A stretch of 20,073 nt of DNA from Actinomycetota bacterium (GTDB lineage Bacteria > Actinomycetota > Rubrobacteria > Rubrobacterales > Rubrobacteraceae), in NCBI GenBank assembly GCA_020200675.1, contig JAIVIG010000013.1, positions 1-20,073 on the forward strand, in the 5' to 3' direction. A program made the translations under genes and the position numbers. A model generated the notes under the pieces. The model was not told the DNA's origin. It saw nothing but the letters and a program-made list of their open reading frames with translations, and did not search any database. Positions 1 through 8,432 of the stretch are shown here, piece by piece (position 1 is the first letter of the stretch; each line of letters begins with the position of its first letter).

Positions 1-1
1 C

Positions 2-220
2 GGTATCTACCAGGGACGGGAGTGGGGCTGGTGGCTCGGAGTCGTAATGGCCGGCGGCGCTTTCTTAGCGTACATCGAGAGCCGGACGTTGGGGTTGCCA
101 GGATTACCTACTTGGGAGCCGTTTACAGAGCCGCCGGGCCTCATCTCCCTCGTCGTCGAGGCGGCCTTCGTGGGAGTCGCTGCCTATGTGCTCACCCGCC
201 GGAGAAGGGCTAATGCTTAG
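2..220 (+). CDS. C-terminal end of a small integral membrane protein (partial)
   Basis: The reading frame is open from the window edge to a TAG at 218-220, giving the last 72 residues of a protein that begins outside the window. Two hydrophobic stretches are visible. The first (WGWWLGVVMAGGAFLAYI) has aromatic residues at one edge. The second (LISLVVEAAFVGVAAYVL) is followed by the positively charged tail TRRRRANA, which by the positive-inside rule should lie in the cytoplasm. A Pro-rich loop (LPGLPTWEPFTEPPG) joins them. No family was recognised; it could be any small multi-pass membrane protein. The alternative frame starting at 22 is arginine-rich and hydrophilic and looks like a shadow, so this frame was preferred although it has no start codon in view. 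Confidence 0.6.
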   Translation, partial: GIYQGREWGWWLGVVMAGGAFLAYIESRTLGLPGLPTWEPFTEPPGLISLVVEAAFVGVAAYVLTRRRRANA

Positions 221-225
221 TCCGG

Positions 226-252
226 CGAAGCTACGTAACCCGGCAGGCTTCG
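226..252 (+). terminator. possible terminator hairpin
   Basis: The arms CGAAGC (226-231) and GCTTCG (247-252) are perfect inverted repeats with a 14-base loop, six bases after the stop of the membrane protein. The following bases are only mildly T-rich (ttgtaatctt), so intrinsic termination would be weak. Confidence 0.3.
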
Positions 253-305
253 TTGTAATCTTCCGACATTCGTTCTAAAGGGAATCCAACCAGTAGGTAA
301 ATGCG

Positions 306-879
306 ATGGAGCGAGACGACGCAAAGAAGACCCCGAGGATTCGCTACCTCAGCCGGCGCGAGATGCTGGGCCTTATGGGGTCAACCGCAGCAGCCAGTCT
401 CCCGAGTGGACGAAGGCGACATCACCGCTTGCGGTCCTCTGGCCGGCGCGGTGGTGGACGTCTGGCATTGCGACGCCGCGGGCCAGTACTCGGCCGTCGA
501 GGACAACACCGAGGGATTCAGCACCCTGGAGGAGACATTCCTGCGCGGGTACCAGGTGACGGACGAGAACGGGGTGGCGAGGTTCACGACGATCTACCCG
601 GGCTGGTACCGGGGCAGGGCCGTCCACATCCACTTCACGATCCGCGACAGCCCCGAATCCGAGCAGGGCTACGAGTTCACGTCGCAGCTCTACTTCGACG
701 CCCTCACAGACGAGGTCCACTCGCAAGGCCCGTACGCAGAGAAGGGGGAGCGCGACCAGAGGAACTCAACCGACGGTATCTACCAGGACGGCGGGGACGA
801 GATGCTGCTCGCGTTGACCCCAAACGGGCAGGGCTACGCGGCGACGTTCGACATCGCGCTCGACACCACCTACGCGTAA
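306..879 (+). pseudogene. Intradiol ring-cleavage dioxygenase, Tat-exported, broken by internal deletion and frameshift
   Basis: Two reading frames together make one recognisable but broken gene. The frame starting at ATG 306 encodes a twin-arginine signal start (SRREMLGLMGSTAAASL). The frame ending at TAA 877-879 encodes the catalytic domain of an intradiol dioxygenase, a family that uses non-haem Fe(III) to cleave catechol-type rings. The iron ligands appear intact: the Tyr of GQYS, the first Tyr of TIYPGWY and the two His of HIHF. The frames meet near 395-410. The segment usually found there (the linker and the CVV-P-TEGPYFVDE region up to the first beta strand) is absent, so the gene has lost roughly 60-80 codons, a number of bases not divisible by three. 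The catalytic frame is also open from ATG 301, but that start would replace the signal with an unrelated peptide. It is most likely a pseudogene; an assembly error is possible. Confidence 0.75.
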
Positions 880-908
880 ACCTCGGAGATACGCGAGCGG
901 CACGCACC

Positions 909-930
909 GACAAGATCGGCCAGTCTTGTC
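909..930. terminator. hairpin between convergent genes, possible bidirectional terminator
   Basis: GACAAGA (909-915) pairs perfectly with TCTTGTC (924-930) around an 8-base loop. It sits in the 79-base gap between the convergent dioxygenase pseudogene and the epimerase gene. There is only a short pyrimidine run afterwards and no long T tract. Confidence 0.4.
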
Positions 931-958
931 TTCCCTGCGCGAGCCCGTCACCCTGGCG

Positions 959-1873
959 CTAGCTTGCGCTGAAAGGGCCCTCTCCCGCGCCGGGTTTTGT
1001 TCTGCCGTTCTCGTCGAGGTAATCGCTCCAGGAGCGTTTGGGAGAGTAGCCGAGCATCCTCTCGGCTTTGGCTATGGAGATGCCGGAGGAGTCCTCGCGC
1101 GGTAGAGGTTTCTTTACCTCCACCTTGTCGCCGTAGTACTCCCGCACGATCTGCTCGAAGGGGCGGTTCCCGACGTTGTCGGGGGAGGCGATGTAGAAGA
1201 CCTCGTGGCCGGGCAGGTCCGACTCGGCGGCGAGTACGATGGCGTCCGCCAGATCGTAGACGTCTATGTAGCTCCAGAGGTTCGGGCTCAAGTTGGAGGC
1301 GTCGCGCACTTGCGGTCCTAAATTTCGCTCGTAGTTCCCCTCGTGCTGGACCCAGGAGGGGCGGATCGAGATGCACCGGATGTCGCTTCTCCGGATCGCC
1401 CCGTCCATCAACAGCTCGCCGAAGTACTTGGCGGTCGCGTAGGGGTCCTGCGGACGGATCGGGTGCTCCTCATCTACGGGGACGTAGTCCGGCAAGAACT
1501 CGCGCTCGGGGAAGAAGAAGCCGGGCACGGTCTCGCTGGAGACGTTCACGAAACGCGTGACGCCCCACCGTATCGACGCCTCCAGCACGTTGAAGACGCC
1601 CATGAGATTGTTCTGAAAGACGACGTGCGGCGGGTTGTGGGTGGGCTCGGGGAGCGCCGCCGCGTGCACCACGGCCTCCGCGCCCCGCACCACCGCGAAC
1701 GCGTCTCCGGCCTCGGTCACGTCGGTCTGAAAATAATCCGGTTCGCCTTCCAACGGGCGCTCGAAGACGGGCGGCGCCAGGTCCGTCGCCCGCACGTCGT
1801 GGCCTGCCTCTATCAGAGCTGCCACCGCCGCTCTGCCGACCTTGCCCCGCGCCCCGGTTACCAGTACCCGCAT
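959..1873 (-). CDS. NAD-dependent epimerase/dehydratase (extended SDR)
   Basis: A 304-residue extended short-chain dehydrogenase/reductase, a soluble NAD(P)-dependent enzyme class acting mostly on nucleotide sugars or other hydroxyl/keto substrates. The N-terminus is a beta strand followed by the dinucleotide motif TGARGKVG (residues 6-13), with Asp31 positioned for NAD ribose binding. The catalytic Ser lies in NVSSET (about 110-115) and the Tyr-x-x-x-Lys pair is Y145-K149 (YATAK). The start at 1873 was chosen because AAAGGAGA lies five bases upstream; the frame is open 18 bases further to 1891 but lacks a comparable Shine-Dalgarno site. It is transcribed divergently from the SDR gene at 1974 with about 100 bases between. 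The exact substrate cannot be read from the sequence. Confidence 0.88.
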   Translation of the reverse strand: MRVLVTGARGKVGRAAVAALIEAGHDVRATDLAPPVFERPLEGEPDYFQTDVTEAGDAFAVVRGAEAVVHAAALPEPTHNPPHVVFQNNLMGVFNVLEASIRWGVTRFVNVSSETVPGFFFPEREFLPDYVPVDEEHPIRPQDPYATAKYFGELLMDGAIRRSDIRCISIRPSWVQHEGNYERNLGPQVRDASNLSPNLWSYIDVYDLADAIVLAAESDLPGHEVFYIASPDNVGNRPFEQIVREYYGDKVEVKKPLPREDSSGISIAKAERMLGYSPKRSWSDYLDENGRTKPGAGEGPFSAS

Positions 1874-1973
1874 AAGGTCTCCTTTCGCCACAGAACACGC
1901 CGGATACTACACCAGCCTATATCCCGGCGATGCCGAGTTTCGGACTCCGTTGGGACGGGTAAGAGGGCACACC

Positions 1974-3026
1974 ATGCGGGTGGTCGTGGTCGGTGCTACC
2001 GGGAACGTGGGGACGAGCGTTCTGCGGTCCCTGGAGAACGAGGAGCGGGTCGAGTCCGTGCTCGGGCTGGCCCGTCGCTTGCCCGGTCTCCGGATGAACA
2101 AGGTCGAGTGGGCGGCGGCGGACATCGCGAGGGACGATCTCGTACCGCACTTCCGGGGGGCGGATGCGGTGATACTGCTCGCCTGGCTGATACAGCCCTC
2201 CCGCGACCTGAACAAGCTGTGGATGGTGAACGTCGAGGGGAGCATGCGCGCGGCGCGCGCCGTCGCCGAGGCAGGAGTGCCCGCGCTCCTCTACGCCTCC
2301 TCGATCGGCGCGTACTCGCTGGGACCGAAGGACCGGGCGGTGGACGAGAGCTGGCCCACGGGCGGCGTTCCGAACTCTTATTACTCCCGGCAGAAGGCGG
2401 AGGTCGAGCGGAGGCTGGACTACTTCGAGCGCCAGAACCCGGATGTCCGGGTCGTCAGGATGCGCCAGGGGCTCACCTTCAAGAAAGAGGCGGCGGAGGG
2501 GGTGCGGCGGCTTTTCGGGGGTCCGTTCTTCCCGAGTGCCCTCGCCCGCCAGCAATTGATCAACATCGTCCCGGAGATCGAGGGCCTGCGCTCGCAGGTC
2601 GTCCACTCCTACGACGTAGGGGAGGCTTACCGGCTCGCCCTTTTGAACGAGGTCCGCGGGGCGTTCAACCTCGCCACCGAGCCCGTGGTGGACGCGCAGG
2701 AGCTGGCGCGGGTCTTCGGGGCTCGCCCGGTCCCGGTCCCCGTCCAGCTCGCCCGCGCGGGCGCGAGGCTCTCCTGGCAGCTCAGGCTCCAGCCCGTGCC
2801 GGAAGGATGGCTCGACCTCGCGCTCAACATACCCATCATGGATGTCACGCGCGCCCGCCAGGAGCTCGGTTGGACACCCTCCTACAGCGCTGGGGAAGCA
2901 CTACTAGACGTGCTGGAAGGGCTCCGGACCCGGGCCGGGCTCGACACGCCGCCGCTCTCGCGGGGCACCAGCGGGCCGTTCAGGATCCGGGAGCTACTCA
3001 CCGGGGTAGGGGGGAGGGAACCTTGA
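1974..3026 (+). CDS. NAD-dependent epimerase/dehydratase (atypical SDR)
   Basis: A 350-residue protein of the SDR/epimerase superfamily. The N-terminal motif GATGNVG (7-13) binds NAD(P). The Ser pair S109-S110 in YASSIGAYS and Y137-K141 (YSRQK) form the expected catalytic set. It is longer than the first SDR and has a less conserved C-terminal half, ending in a polar tail. ATG 1974 was chosen because it immediately starts the beta strand of the Rossmann fold and follows an AGAGGG stretch; an open frame runs upstream but encodes no domain. Its stop codon overlaps the TTG start of the alcohol dehydrogenase gene (TTGA), so the two are almost certainly co-translated and may act in the same pathway. 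Substrate unknown. Confidence 0.87.
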   Translation: MRVVVVGATGNVGTSVLRSLENEERVESVLGLARRLPGLRMNKVEWAAADIARDDLVPHFRGADAVILLAWLIQPSRDLNKLWMVNVEGSMRAARAVAEAGVPALLYASSIGAYSLGPKDRAVDESWPTGGVPNSYYSRQKAEVERRLDYFERQNPDVRVVRMRQGLTFKKEAAEGVRRLFGGPFFPSALARQQLINIVPEIEGLRSQVVHSYDVGEAYRLALLNEVRGAFNLATEPVVDAQELARVFGARPVPVPVQLARAGARLSWQLRLQPVPEGWLDLALNIPIMDVTRARQELGWTPSYSAGEALLDVLEGLRTRAGLDTPPLSRGTSGPFRIRELLTGVGGREP

Positions 3027-4192
3027 AGGCGGTCGTCTGGCACGGCAAAGAGGACGTCCGGGTAGACAACGTGCCCGACCCGATCATCCAGGAGCCCACG
3101 GACGCCATTGTCCGCATAACCTCGACCGCGATCTGCGGCTCGGACCTCCACCTTTACGCCAAGCTATCTCCTATCATGCGCGAGGGCGACATCATCGGAC
3201 ACGAGCCGATGGGCGTCGTCGAGGAGGTAGGCCGGGACGTGGAGCACATAAGCCCCGGCGACCGGGTCGTGGTCCCGTTCAACATCTCGTGCGGGCACTG
3301 CTACTTCTGCGAGCAACAGCTCTACTCGCAGTGCGAGACGACGCGCGACCGGGGCAAGCTCGCCGAGGCCGCCAGCCTCCTGGGACGGGGCAAGGGCGCG
3401 AGCCTCTTCGGTTACACGCACGTCTACGGCGCGGTTCCCGGCGGGCAGGCCGAGTACCTGCGCGTGCCCCAGGCGCACTTCGGGCCGATAAAGGTGCCCG
3501 AAGGCCCCCCGGACGAGCGGTTCCTCTACCTCTCCGACGTCCTGCCGACCTCCTGGCAGGCCGTCGCCTACGCGGACGTGCCACAGGGCGGTACTCTAGG
3601 CATCTGGGGCCTCGGGCCGATCGGACAGATGTGCGCCAGGATCGCTTACCACCTCGGGGCGGGGCGCGTCATCGGCGTGGACGACGTGCCCGAGCGCCTC
3701 TCGCTCGCCGCGAAGTACGGTGTGGAGACTATAGACTTTTCGGTGATCGACGACGTGAAGGAGATCGTGCTGGATCTCACGGACGGCCGGGGCGTTGACT
3801 CCGCCATAGACGCGGTCGGGATGGAGGCGTCGGGATCGCTTATAGAATCCGTCCTGCAGACGACGAAGCTTCAGCTCGATCGCGCGCTCGCCCTGCGCCA
3901 GTGCATGGCTTCGATCCGGCGCGGCGGAACCCTCTCCATAAGCGGCGTCTACACCGGTCCGATCCAGATGTTTCCGCTCGGAGACCTCTTCGACATGCAG
4001 ATACAGGTACGCATGGGCCAGGCCAACGTCCGCGCCTACGTGGACGATATCCTGCCGCTCCTGAACGAAGACGACCCCTTGGGAACTGAAGACCTCAAAA
4101 CCCACGAGATGCCCCTCGAAGACGCCCCTCTGGGTTACGAGATCTTCCAGAAAAAGCAGGACGGCGCCATCAAGTGCGTCCTTAAACCGTAG
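3023..4192 (+). CDS. Zinc-dependent alcohol dehydrogenase (medium-chain, formaldehyde-dehydrogenase-like)
   Basis: A 389-residue medium-chain dehydrogenase. Catalytic zinc ligands are visible as C38 (CGSDLH) and H60-E61 (GHE). The structural zinc site is the four-Cys lobe C90, C93, C96 and C104. The NAD-binding motif GLGPIG (196-201) ends a beta strand, and Asp220 follows at the position that favours NAD over NADP. Length and the sequence around the Cys lobe resemble glutathione-independent formaldehyde dehydrogenase-type enzymes, but the substrate is not certain. The start is TTG at 3023, supported by the strong GGGGAGGG site upstream and by the fact that MKAVVWHGKEDVRV is the usual family N-terminus. 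The frame is open far upstream, but that part is antisense or out-of-frame sequence of the two SDR genes. Confidence 0.9.
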   Translation: MKAVVWHGKEDVRVDNVPDPIIQEPTDAIVRITSTAICGSDLHLYAKLSPIMREGDIIGHEPMGVVEEVGRDVEHISPGDRVVVPFNISCGHCYFCEQQLYSQCETTRDRGKLAEAASLLGRGKGASLFGYTHVYGAVPGGQAEYLRVPQAHFGPIKVPEGPPDERFLYLSDVLPTSWQAVAYADVPQGGTLGIWGLGPIGQMCARIAYHLGAGRVIGVDDVPERLSLAAKYGVETIDFSVIDDVKEIVLDLTDGRGVDSAIDAVGMEASGSLIESVLQTTKLQLDRALALRQCMASIRRGGTLSISGVYTGPIQMFPLGDLFDMQIQVRMGQANVRAYVDDILPLLNEDDPLGTEDLKTHEMPLEDAPLGYEIFQKKQDGAIKCVLKP

Positions 4193-4210
4193 CTCCGAAT
4201 TCCCCGGGCA

Positions 4211-5239
4211 TCACCCAGAACCGTGCGCTGATTCTATGGTAGCCCGCCAGAACTCGTCCTTCTCGCTGGGTACGAACGGCAAGTATAGGGCGACGCGATC
4301 TATGAGACCCTCGTAACGCTCCTTGAGGGCGGGCCCGACCTCGTCCGGCGCGGCCTCGACGACGAAGGCGCGCAGCATCTCGTCGGTTATCTGGTTCGGC
4401 ATCTCGTCCCACCGCTTGTTCCTCGCGAGCTCCCCGAGCTTCTCCCCGATCTCTCCCCAGCCGTGCACGTCCAGGACGGTGCGGTAGGTAGGGGTCGAGG
4501 CGTAGAAGGCGGCCTGGGCGCGCATCTTCTCGCGCTGGTCTTCGGTCTCTTTTTTGTTCTCGCCGGTGACGACGAAGACGCTGGTGGCGAGCTCGACGTC
4601 TTCGGGGTCCCGACCTTCCTTGCCGGCGCCCTCGGCGATGGCGGGCTTGACGACCTGTTCTACGTACTCTGGGGAGTGGAAGGGGTGGACGTGGAAGCCG
4701 TCGCAGAGCTCGCCGGCCAGGGTAGCGAGTCGGGTATTGACGCCGGCTATGTAGATCGGGATTCCGGGGTGTTCTATCGGGCCGGGGTTGAAGAACGGCG
4801 TCATGAGGGTGTGCCGGTAGAACTCGCCCTCGTGGTTTAGAGGGCCTTCCGTCTGGAAAGACTCCCAGATGGCGCGGAGCGCGAGGATGTAGTCTTTGAG
4901 GCGCGCGGCGGGCCTGTCCCAGGGCATGCTGAAGCGGCGCGTGACGTGGGCCTTTACCTGCGTGCCCAGGCCGAGGATAAAGCGTCCGCCGGAGAGGTCC
5001 TGGAGGTCCCAGGAGATCTGGGCGGTCACCATCGGAGAGCGGGAGAAGGCGATGGCGATGGAGGTGCCGAGGTCTATTCTACGCGTGCTGCCCGCGGCCA
5101 CCGCCAGCGGGAGGAACGAGTCGTGCTTCGTCTCGCTGGTCCAGAGGCCGTCGAAGCCTAAAGTTTCGGCGGCGCTAGCGACCTCGCCGATGCCGGGGAG
5201 GTGCTTGCCCTCGACGACGAGCCCCGCGTCGAGCTTCAT
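4211..5239 (-). CDS. LLM-class flavin/F420-dependent oxidoreductase
   Basis: A 342-residue protein with the bacterial luciferase-like monooxygenase (LLM) TIM-barrel fold. Recognisable elements are MKLDAGLVVEG at the start, AAETLGFDGLWTSETKHDS (strand 2 region), LSGGRFILGLGTQVKAH (typical of F420-binding members) and PIYIAGVNTRLATLAGELCDG. It looks closest to the actinobacterial F420-dependent subfamily represented by the mycobacterial MSMEG_2256 group. The cofactor could nevertheless be FMN, and no substrate can be named. A strong GGAGGAGG site sits seven to eight bases before ATG 5239 and lies against the TAG stop of the upstream quinone oxidoreductase gene, 12 bases away. The two genes therefore form an operon with likely translational coupling. 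Confidence 0.88.
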   Translation of the reverse strand: MKLDAGLVVEGKHLPGIGEVASAAETLGFDGLWTSETKHDSFLPLAVAAGSTRRIDLGTSIAIAFSRSPMVTAQISWDLQDLSGGRFILGLGTQVKAHVTRRFSMPWDRPAARLKDYILALRAIWESFQTEGPLNHEGEFYRHTLMTPFFNPGPIEHPGIPIYIAGVNTRLATLAGELCDGFHVHPFHSPEYVEQVVKPAIAEGAGKEGRDPEDVELATSVFVVTGENKKETEDQREKMRAQAAFYASTPTYRTVLDVHGWGEIGEKLGELARNKRWDEMPNQITDEMLRAFVVEAAPDEVGPALKERYEGLIDRVALYLPFVPSEKDEFWRATIESAHGSG

Positions 5240-5251
5240 CCGCGCCTCCTC

Positions 5252-6223
5252 CTACGGGACGAGGATCAGCTTGCCGGTGGTCTTGCGGCCTTCGAGGTCG
5301 CGGTGCGCCCCATCCGCCTCTGAGAGCTTGTAGGCGCCGCCGATGCGGACGTCGAGGTTGTTCTGGCCGATCCAGGCAAAGAGGCTCTCGGCGCGCCAGA
5401 GGAGCTCCTCGCGGGTCAACGTGTAGTCGGCCAGCTTGGGCCGGGTGACGAAGAGGGAGCCTTTCTGGTTCAGGATCTGGAGGTCTATCGGCGGCACCTG
5501 TCCGCTTGACCCGCCAAAGAGGACCATGTAGCCGCGAGGCCGCAAGCTGTCGAGGCCGCCGTCGAAGGTATCCTTGCCGACGGAGTCGTAGACGACGTGG
5601 ACGCCCTCGCCGCCGGTAATGCGCTTTGTCTCCTCGACGAAGTCTTGCTCGGTGTACAGGATCACCTCGTCCGCCCCGGCGCCCTTCGCGAGCTTTGCCT
5701 TCTCCTCGGTCCCGGCGGTGCCGATCACGCTCGCCCCGCGCATCTTGGCGAGCTGGCAGAGGAGGAGACCCACGCCTCCCGCGGCTGCGTGCACGAGGAC
5801 GCTCTGGCCCTCCTGGATGGGGAAGGTGCTGTGGGTCAGGTAGTGGGCCGTCATGCCCTGGAGCATCACCGCCGCCGCCATCCTGGCTTCTACGTAGGTG
5901 ACGTTGAAGAGCACGAGCCTCTCGACGGGAGCGACGATGTACTCCGCGTAGGCGCCCGGTACCCCAGCGAAGGCCACGAAGTCTCCGGGTGAGATCTCCT
6001 CGACGCCCTCGCCCACGGCCTCGACCTCGCCGGCGCCCTCCTGGCCTGCGGTGAAGGGTAGATCCATGGGATAGACGCCCGTGCGCTGGTAGACGTCTAT
6101 AAAGTTGACCCCCGACGCCGCGAGCCGGACGCGTGCCTGGCCGGGACCGGGCTCTGGGACGGGCACGTCCTCGTAGCTCAAAACCTCCGGCCCGCCGTAC
6201 TCGTGCACCCTTATGGCCTTCAT
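5252..6223 (-). CDS. NADPH:quinone oxidoreductase / zeta-crystallin-like MDR
   Basis: A 323-residue medium-chain reductase of the quinone oxidoreductase (QOR) type. It begins MKAIRVHEYGGPEVLSYEDV, the usual family N-terminus. The NADPH-binding region is VLVHAAAGGVGLLLCQLAK, with the AxxGGVG pattern characteristic of QOR. The C-terminus GRKTTGKLILVP is also typical. None of the zinc ligands of alcohol dehydrogenases are present, consistent with a zinc-free quinone or enone reductase. ATG 6223 has the site AAGGAG six bases upstream. The frame is open for another 147 codons upstream, but that is antisense to the GrpB-family gene and was left out. First gene of an operon with the LLM oxidoreductase. 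Confidence 0.9.
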   Translation of the reverse strand: MKAIRVHEYGGPEVLSYEDVPVPEPGPGQARVRLAASGVNFIDVYQRTGVYPMDLPFTAGQEGAGEVEAVGEGVEEISPGDFVAFAGVPGAYAEYIVAPVERLVLFNVTYVEARMAAAVMLQGMTAHYLTHSTFPIQEGQSVLVHAAAGGVGLLLCQLAKMRGASVIGTAGTEEKAKLAKGAGADEVILYTEQDFVEETKRITGGEGVHVVYDSVGKDTFDGGLDSLRPRGYMVLFGGSSGQVPPIDLQILNQKGSLFVTRPKLADYTLTREELLWRAESLFAWIGQNNLDVRIGGAYKLSEADGAHRDLEGRKTTGKLILVP

Positions 6224-6343
6224 CCTGCTCCTTCCGCTCGAAGAGCCTCCCCTGAACTTCGAGGTTATTGTACGGGGGGTGGTGAGCAGGCGCAGGGTAA
6301 GTAGAATCGGAGACGTATGGACTAGCAGGGGAACGATAGCTTT

Positions 6344-6868
6344 ATGGTGGAGCCGGTATTCGTGGTCCCGTACGACCCCTGGTGGCCCTCCCTCTTTGCC
6401 CTCGAACGTTCGCGCGTCGAAGCCGCCGTCGGTCCGTGGGTAGAGGCCGTAGAACACGTGGGCAGTACGGCGGTTCCGGGGCTGGACGCGAAGCCGGTGA
6501 TAGACCTTATGGTGGGGGTACGGGATATTCGGAGTGCCGGACGCTGCATCAGGCCCCTCGAAGAGATCGGGTACTCTTATTGGGCGGAGAACCCTAACCC
6601 CGAGCGGATGCTCTTCGTCAGGTTCGCCGACGCCGACCGTACCTCGCGCACTCACAACCTGCACGTCTTAGAAGTGGGAGGAGAGCTCTGGAACGATAGG
6701 CTCGTCTTCCGGGACCACCTCCGCTCGCACCCCGAGGCAGCCGGCGAATACGCGCGTCTCAAACACGTCCTTGCCGAACGCTTCCGCGAGGACCGCGAGG
6801 CGTACACCAGAGCCAAGACGGACTTCATCTCGGCGATGTTAGAGCGGGCAAGGGCTTCGCGAGCGTAG
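6344..6868 (+). CDS. GrpB family protein (UPF0157)
   Basis: A 174-residue protein of the GrpB/UPF0157 family, a branch of the nucleotidyltransferase superfamily whose cellular role is still poorly defined. The diagnostic stretch is HVGSTAVPGLDAKPVIDL (residues 38-55), containing the GS and the Asp pair of the nucleotidyltransferase fold. THNLHVLE further on and the C-terminal YTRAKTDFI are also family features. An AGGGGAA stretch lies a little far upstream of the ATG (about 11 bases). It is divergent from the QOR gene across 120 bases and is followed 41 bases later by the kinase gene, so it might be co-transcribed with the kinase. Confidence 0.9.
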   Translation: MVEPVFVVPYDPWWPSLFALERSRVEAAVGPWVEAVEHVGSTAVPGLDAKPVIDLMVGVRDIRSAGRCIRPLEEIGYSYWAENPNPERMLFVRFADADRTSRTHNLHVLEVGGELWNDRLVFRDHLRSHPEAAGEYARLKHVLAERFREDREAYTRAKTDFISAMLERARASRA

Positions 6869-6909
6869 GGACGCGGGACGGACGTATCTTTCCGGGCGGT
6901 ACTATCGAG

Positions 6910-8406
6910 GTGTATGATTCGTTCGTGCAACGTACCGTTATAGACAACCGGTATACGCTCGTCGAGCCTCTGGGTGGAGGGGGGATGGCGGAGGTGTACC
7001 TCGCCCACGACGACGTCCTCGACCGCGAGGTGGCGCTCAAGATACTGCGCAACCAGTACGCCAACGACGAGGAGTTCGTCGAGCGCTTCAGGCGCGAGGC
7101 GCAGAGCGCCGCCAAACTCTCCCATCCGAACATCGTCTCCATCTACGACCGGGGGCGTTCGGAGGACGGCGCCTACTACATCGCCATGGAGCACGTCCAG
7201 CGTGGGACGCTGAAGGACCGGATCAAGCGCGACGGGGCTTTAGCTCCGGACGTCGCCACAGGGGTGGCCTTGCAGATCGCCGACGCCCTCCAGGCGGCGC
7301 ACGAGAACGGCGTGATCCACCGGGACATAAAGCCCCAGAACGTCCTCGTGAGCAGGACAGGCGACGTAAAGGTGACGGACTTCGGCATCGCCCGGGCCGC
7401 ATCCTCGCCCCTGACGCAGACGAGCGCCGTACTCGGTACCGCGGGCTACATGTCCCCCGAGCAGGCGATGGGTAAGCCTGTGGGCCCGCAGAGCGACCTG
7501 TACTCTTTGGGGGTGGTCCTATTTGAGATGCTCACCGGCGAGCTACCCTACGACGCCGAGAGCCCGATCTCCCTGGCCCTGAAACACGTGAACGAGCCCC
7601 CACGCTCGCCACGGGAGGCCAACCCTGAAGTCTCCGAACCTTTAGACGCCATAACCCTGAAGCTCCTCGCCAAGAACCCCGAGAACCGCTACGCGAGCGC
7701 GGCCGAGCTTGCGGACGACCTCGAACGGGTGCGATCCGGGCTCCCCCCGGCCGCCGCGGGCATGGAGAAGACCGCGCCGCTCGCGCCACCACCCACGAGC
7801 CCGGGGGAGCGGACGGCGAGAACGGCCGTTCGCGCGCCCGTCGCGCCTACTCCCAGAGTCCCCGGACGCGGAGGACGCCGGGGCGGGCCGTCCCGCGCCC
7901 TGGCCGCGCTGTTCTTTGGCCTCGTCTTGCTCATCGGTCTCGCATGGGCCTTGACCAGCTTCCTATTGCCGCAGGACGACTCCGGAAGCGAGTCCGAGAA
8001 CCAGTCCGAAACCCCTGTCGCTGAGGAGCCTACCACCGTGCTGGTTCCCGACCTATTGTGGGCCTCGACGGCCGCGGCCGACCTCGGCAGGGTGGGTCTC
8101 AATCTCGGAGCCGTGGAAGAGGTTCCGAACAACACGTTCCTCGCGGGACAGGTGATCGAAACGAATCCCTTTGAAGGAACCGAGGCGGAGGTGGGCTCGA
8201 CGGTGGACATGACAGTCAGCACGGGCCCGGTTCCCGATCCTCAGTCGGCCCCCGCGCCGTTGCCTGCTCCTCAGCCGGCCGCCGTTCAGCAGCCCGATCC
8301 GGATGCGGTGGAGGAGGCAGCCGATGACAAGGAGGAAGCCCGAGAGGCGCGGAAGGAGGACAAAGAAGACAAGAAGGGCAAAGGCAACAAGAAGGGCAAG
8401 AACTAG
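6910..8406 (+). CDS. Membrane Ser/Thr protein kinase, PknB-like, with one PASTA domain and a charged tail
   Basis: A 498-residue Hanks-type kinase. The kinase domain (about 14-275) has the glycine loop LGGGGMAEVY (21-30), Lys44 in VALK, the catalytic loop HRDIKPQN (137-144), DFG (157-159) and GTAGYMSPE (177-184). A Pro/Arg-rich juxtamembrane segment (about 280-328) leads to one transmembrane helix (about 330-352). An acidic Ser-rich linker is followed by a single PASTA-like repeat (about 376-438: VLVPDLLW...GQVIETNPFEGTEAEVGSTVDMTVSTG). A Pro/Ala-rich spacer and a Lys/Asp/Glu-rich tail (470-498) end the protein. PASTA domains of this class bind peptidoglycan fragments or lipid II; classic PknB proteins carry three or four, so one is few. 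The start ATG 6910 is preceded by GAGGT. Closed by the stop at 8406; no terminator is evident. Confidence 0.93.
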   Translation: MYDSFVQRTVIDNRYTLVEPLGGGGMAEVYLAHDDVLDREVALKILRNQYANDEEFVERFRREAQSAAKLSHPNIVSIYDRGRSEDGAYYIAMEHVQRGTLKDRIKRDGALAPDVATGVALQIADALQAAHENGVIHRDIKPQNVLVSRTGDVKVTDFGIARAASSPLTQTSAVLGTAGYMSPEQAMGKPVGPQSDLYSLGVVLFEMLTGELPYDAESPISLALKHVNEPPRSPREANPEVSEPLDAITLKLLAKNPENRYASAAELADDLERVRSGLPPAAAGMEKTAPLAPPPTSPGERTARTAVRAPVAPTPRVPGRGGRRGGPSRALAALFFGLVLLIGLAWALTSFLLPQDDSGSESENQSETPVAEEPTTVLVPDLLWASTAAADLGRVGLNLGAVEEVPNNTFLAGQVIETNPFEGTEAEVGSTVDMTVSTGPVPDPQSAPAPLPAPQPAAVQQPDPDAVEEAADDKEEAREARKEDKEDKKGKGNKKGKN

Positions 8407-8432
8407 AAAAGGTCGTACGCCGTGCTAGTTTG

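Noticed and set aside
1343..4192. A 949-codon open frame that could be read as a giant fusion ending in the alcohol dehydrogenase
   Set aside because: The upstream part is antisense to one SDR gene and out of frame with the other and is Arg/Gly-rich; the dehydrogenase has its own TTG start with a strong ribosome site at the expected family N-terminus.
5252..6664. A 470-residue version of the quinone oxidoreductase
   Set aside because: The extra 147 residues are antisense to the GrpB-family gene and resemble no domain; ATG 6223 has a good ribosome site and the standard N-terminus.
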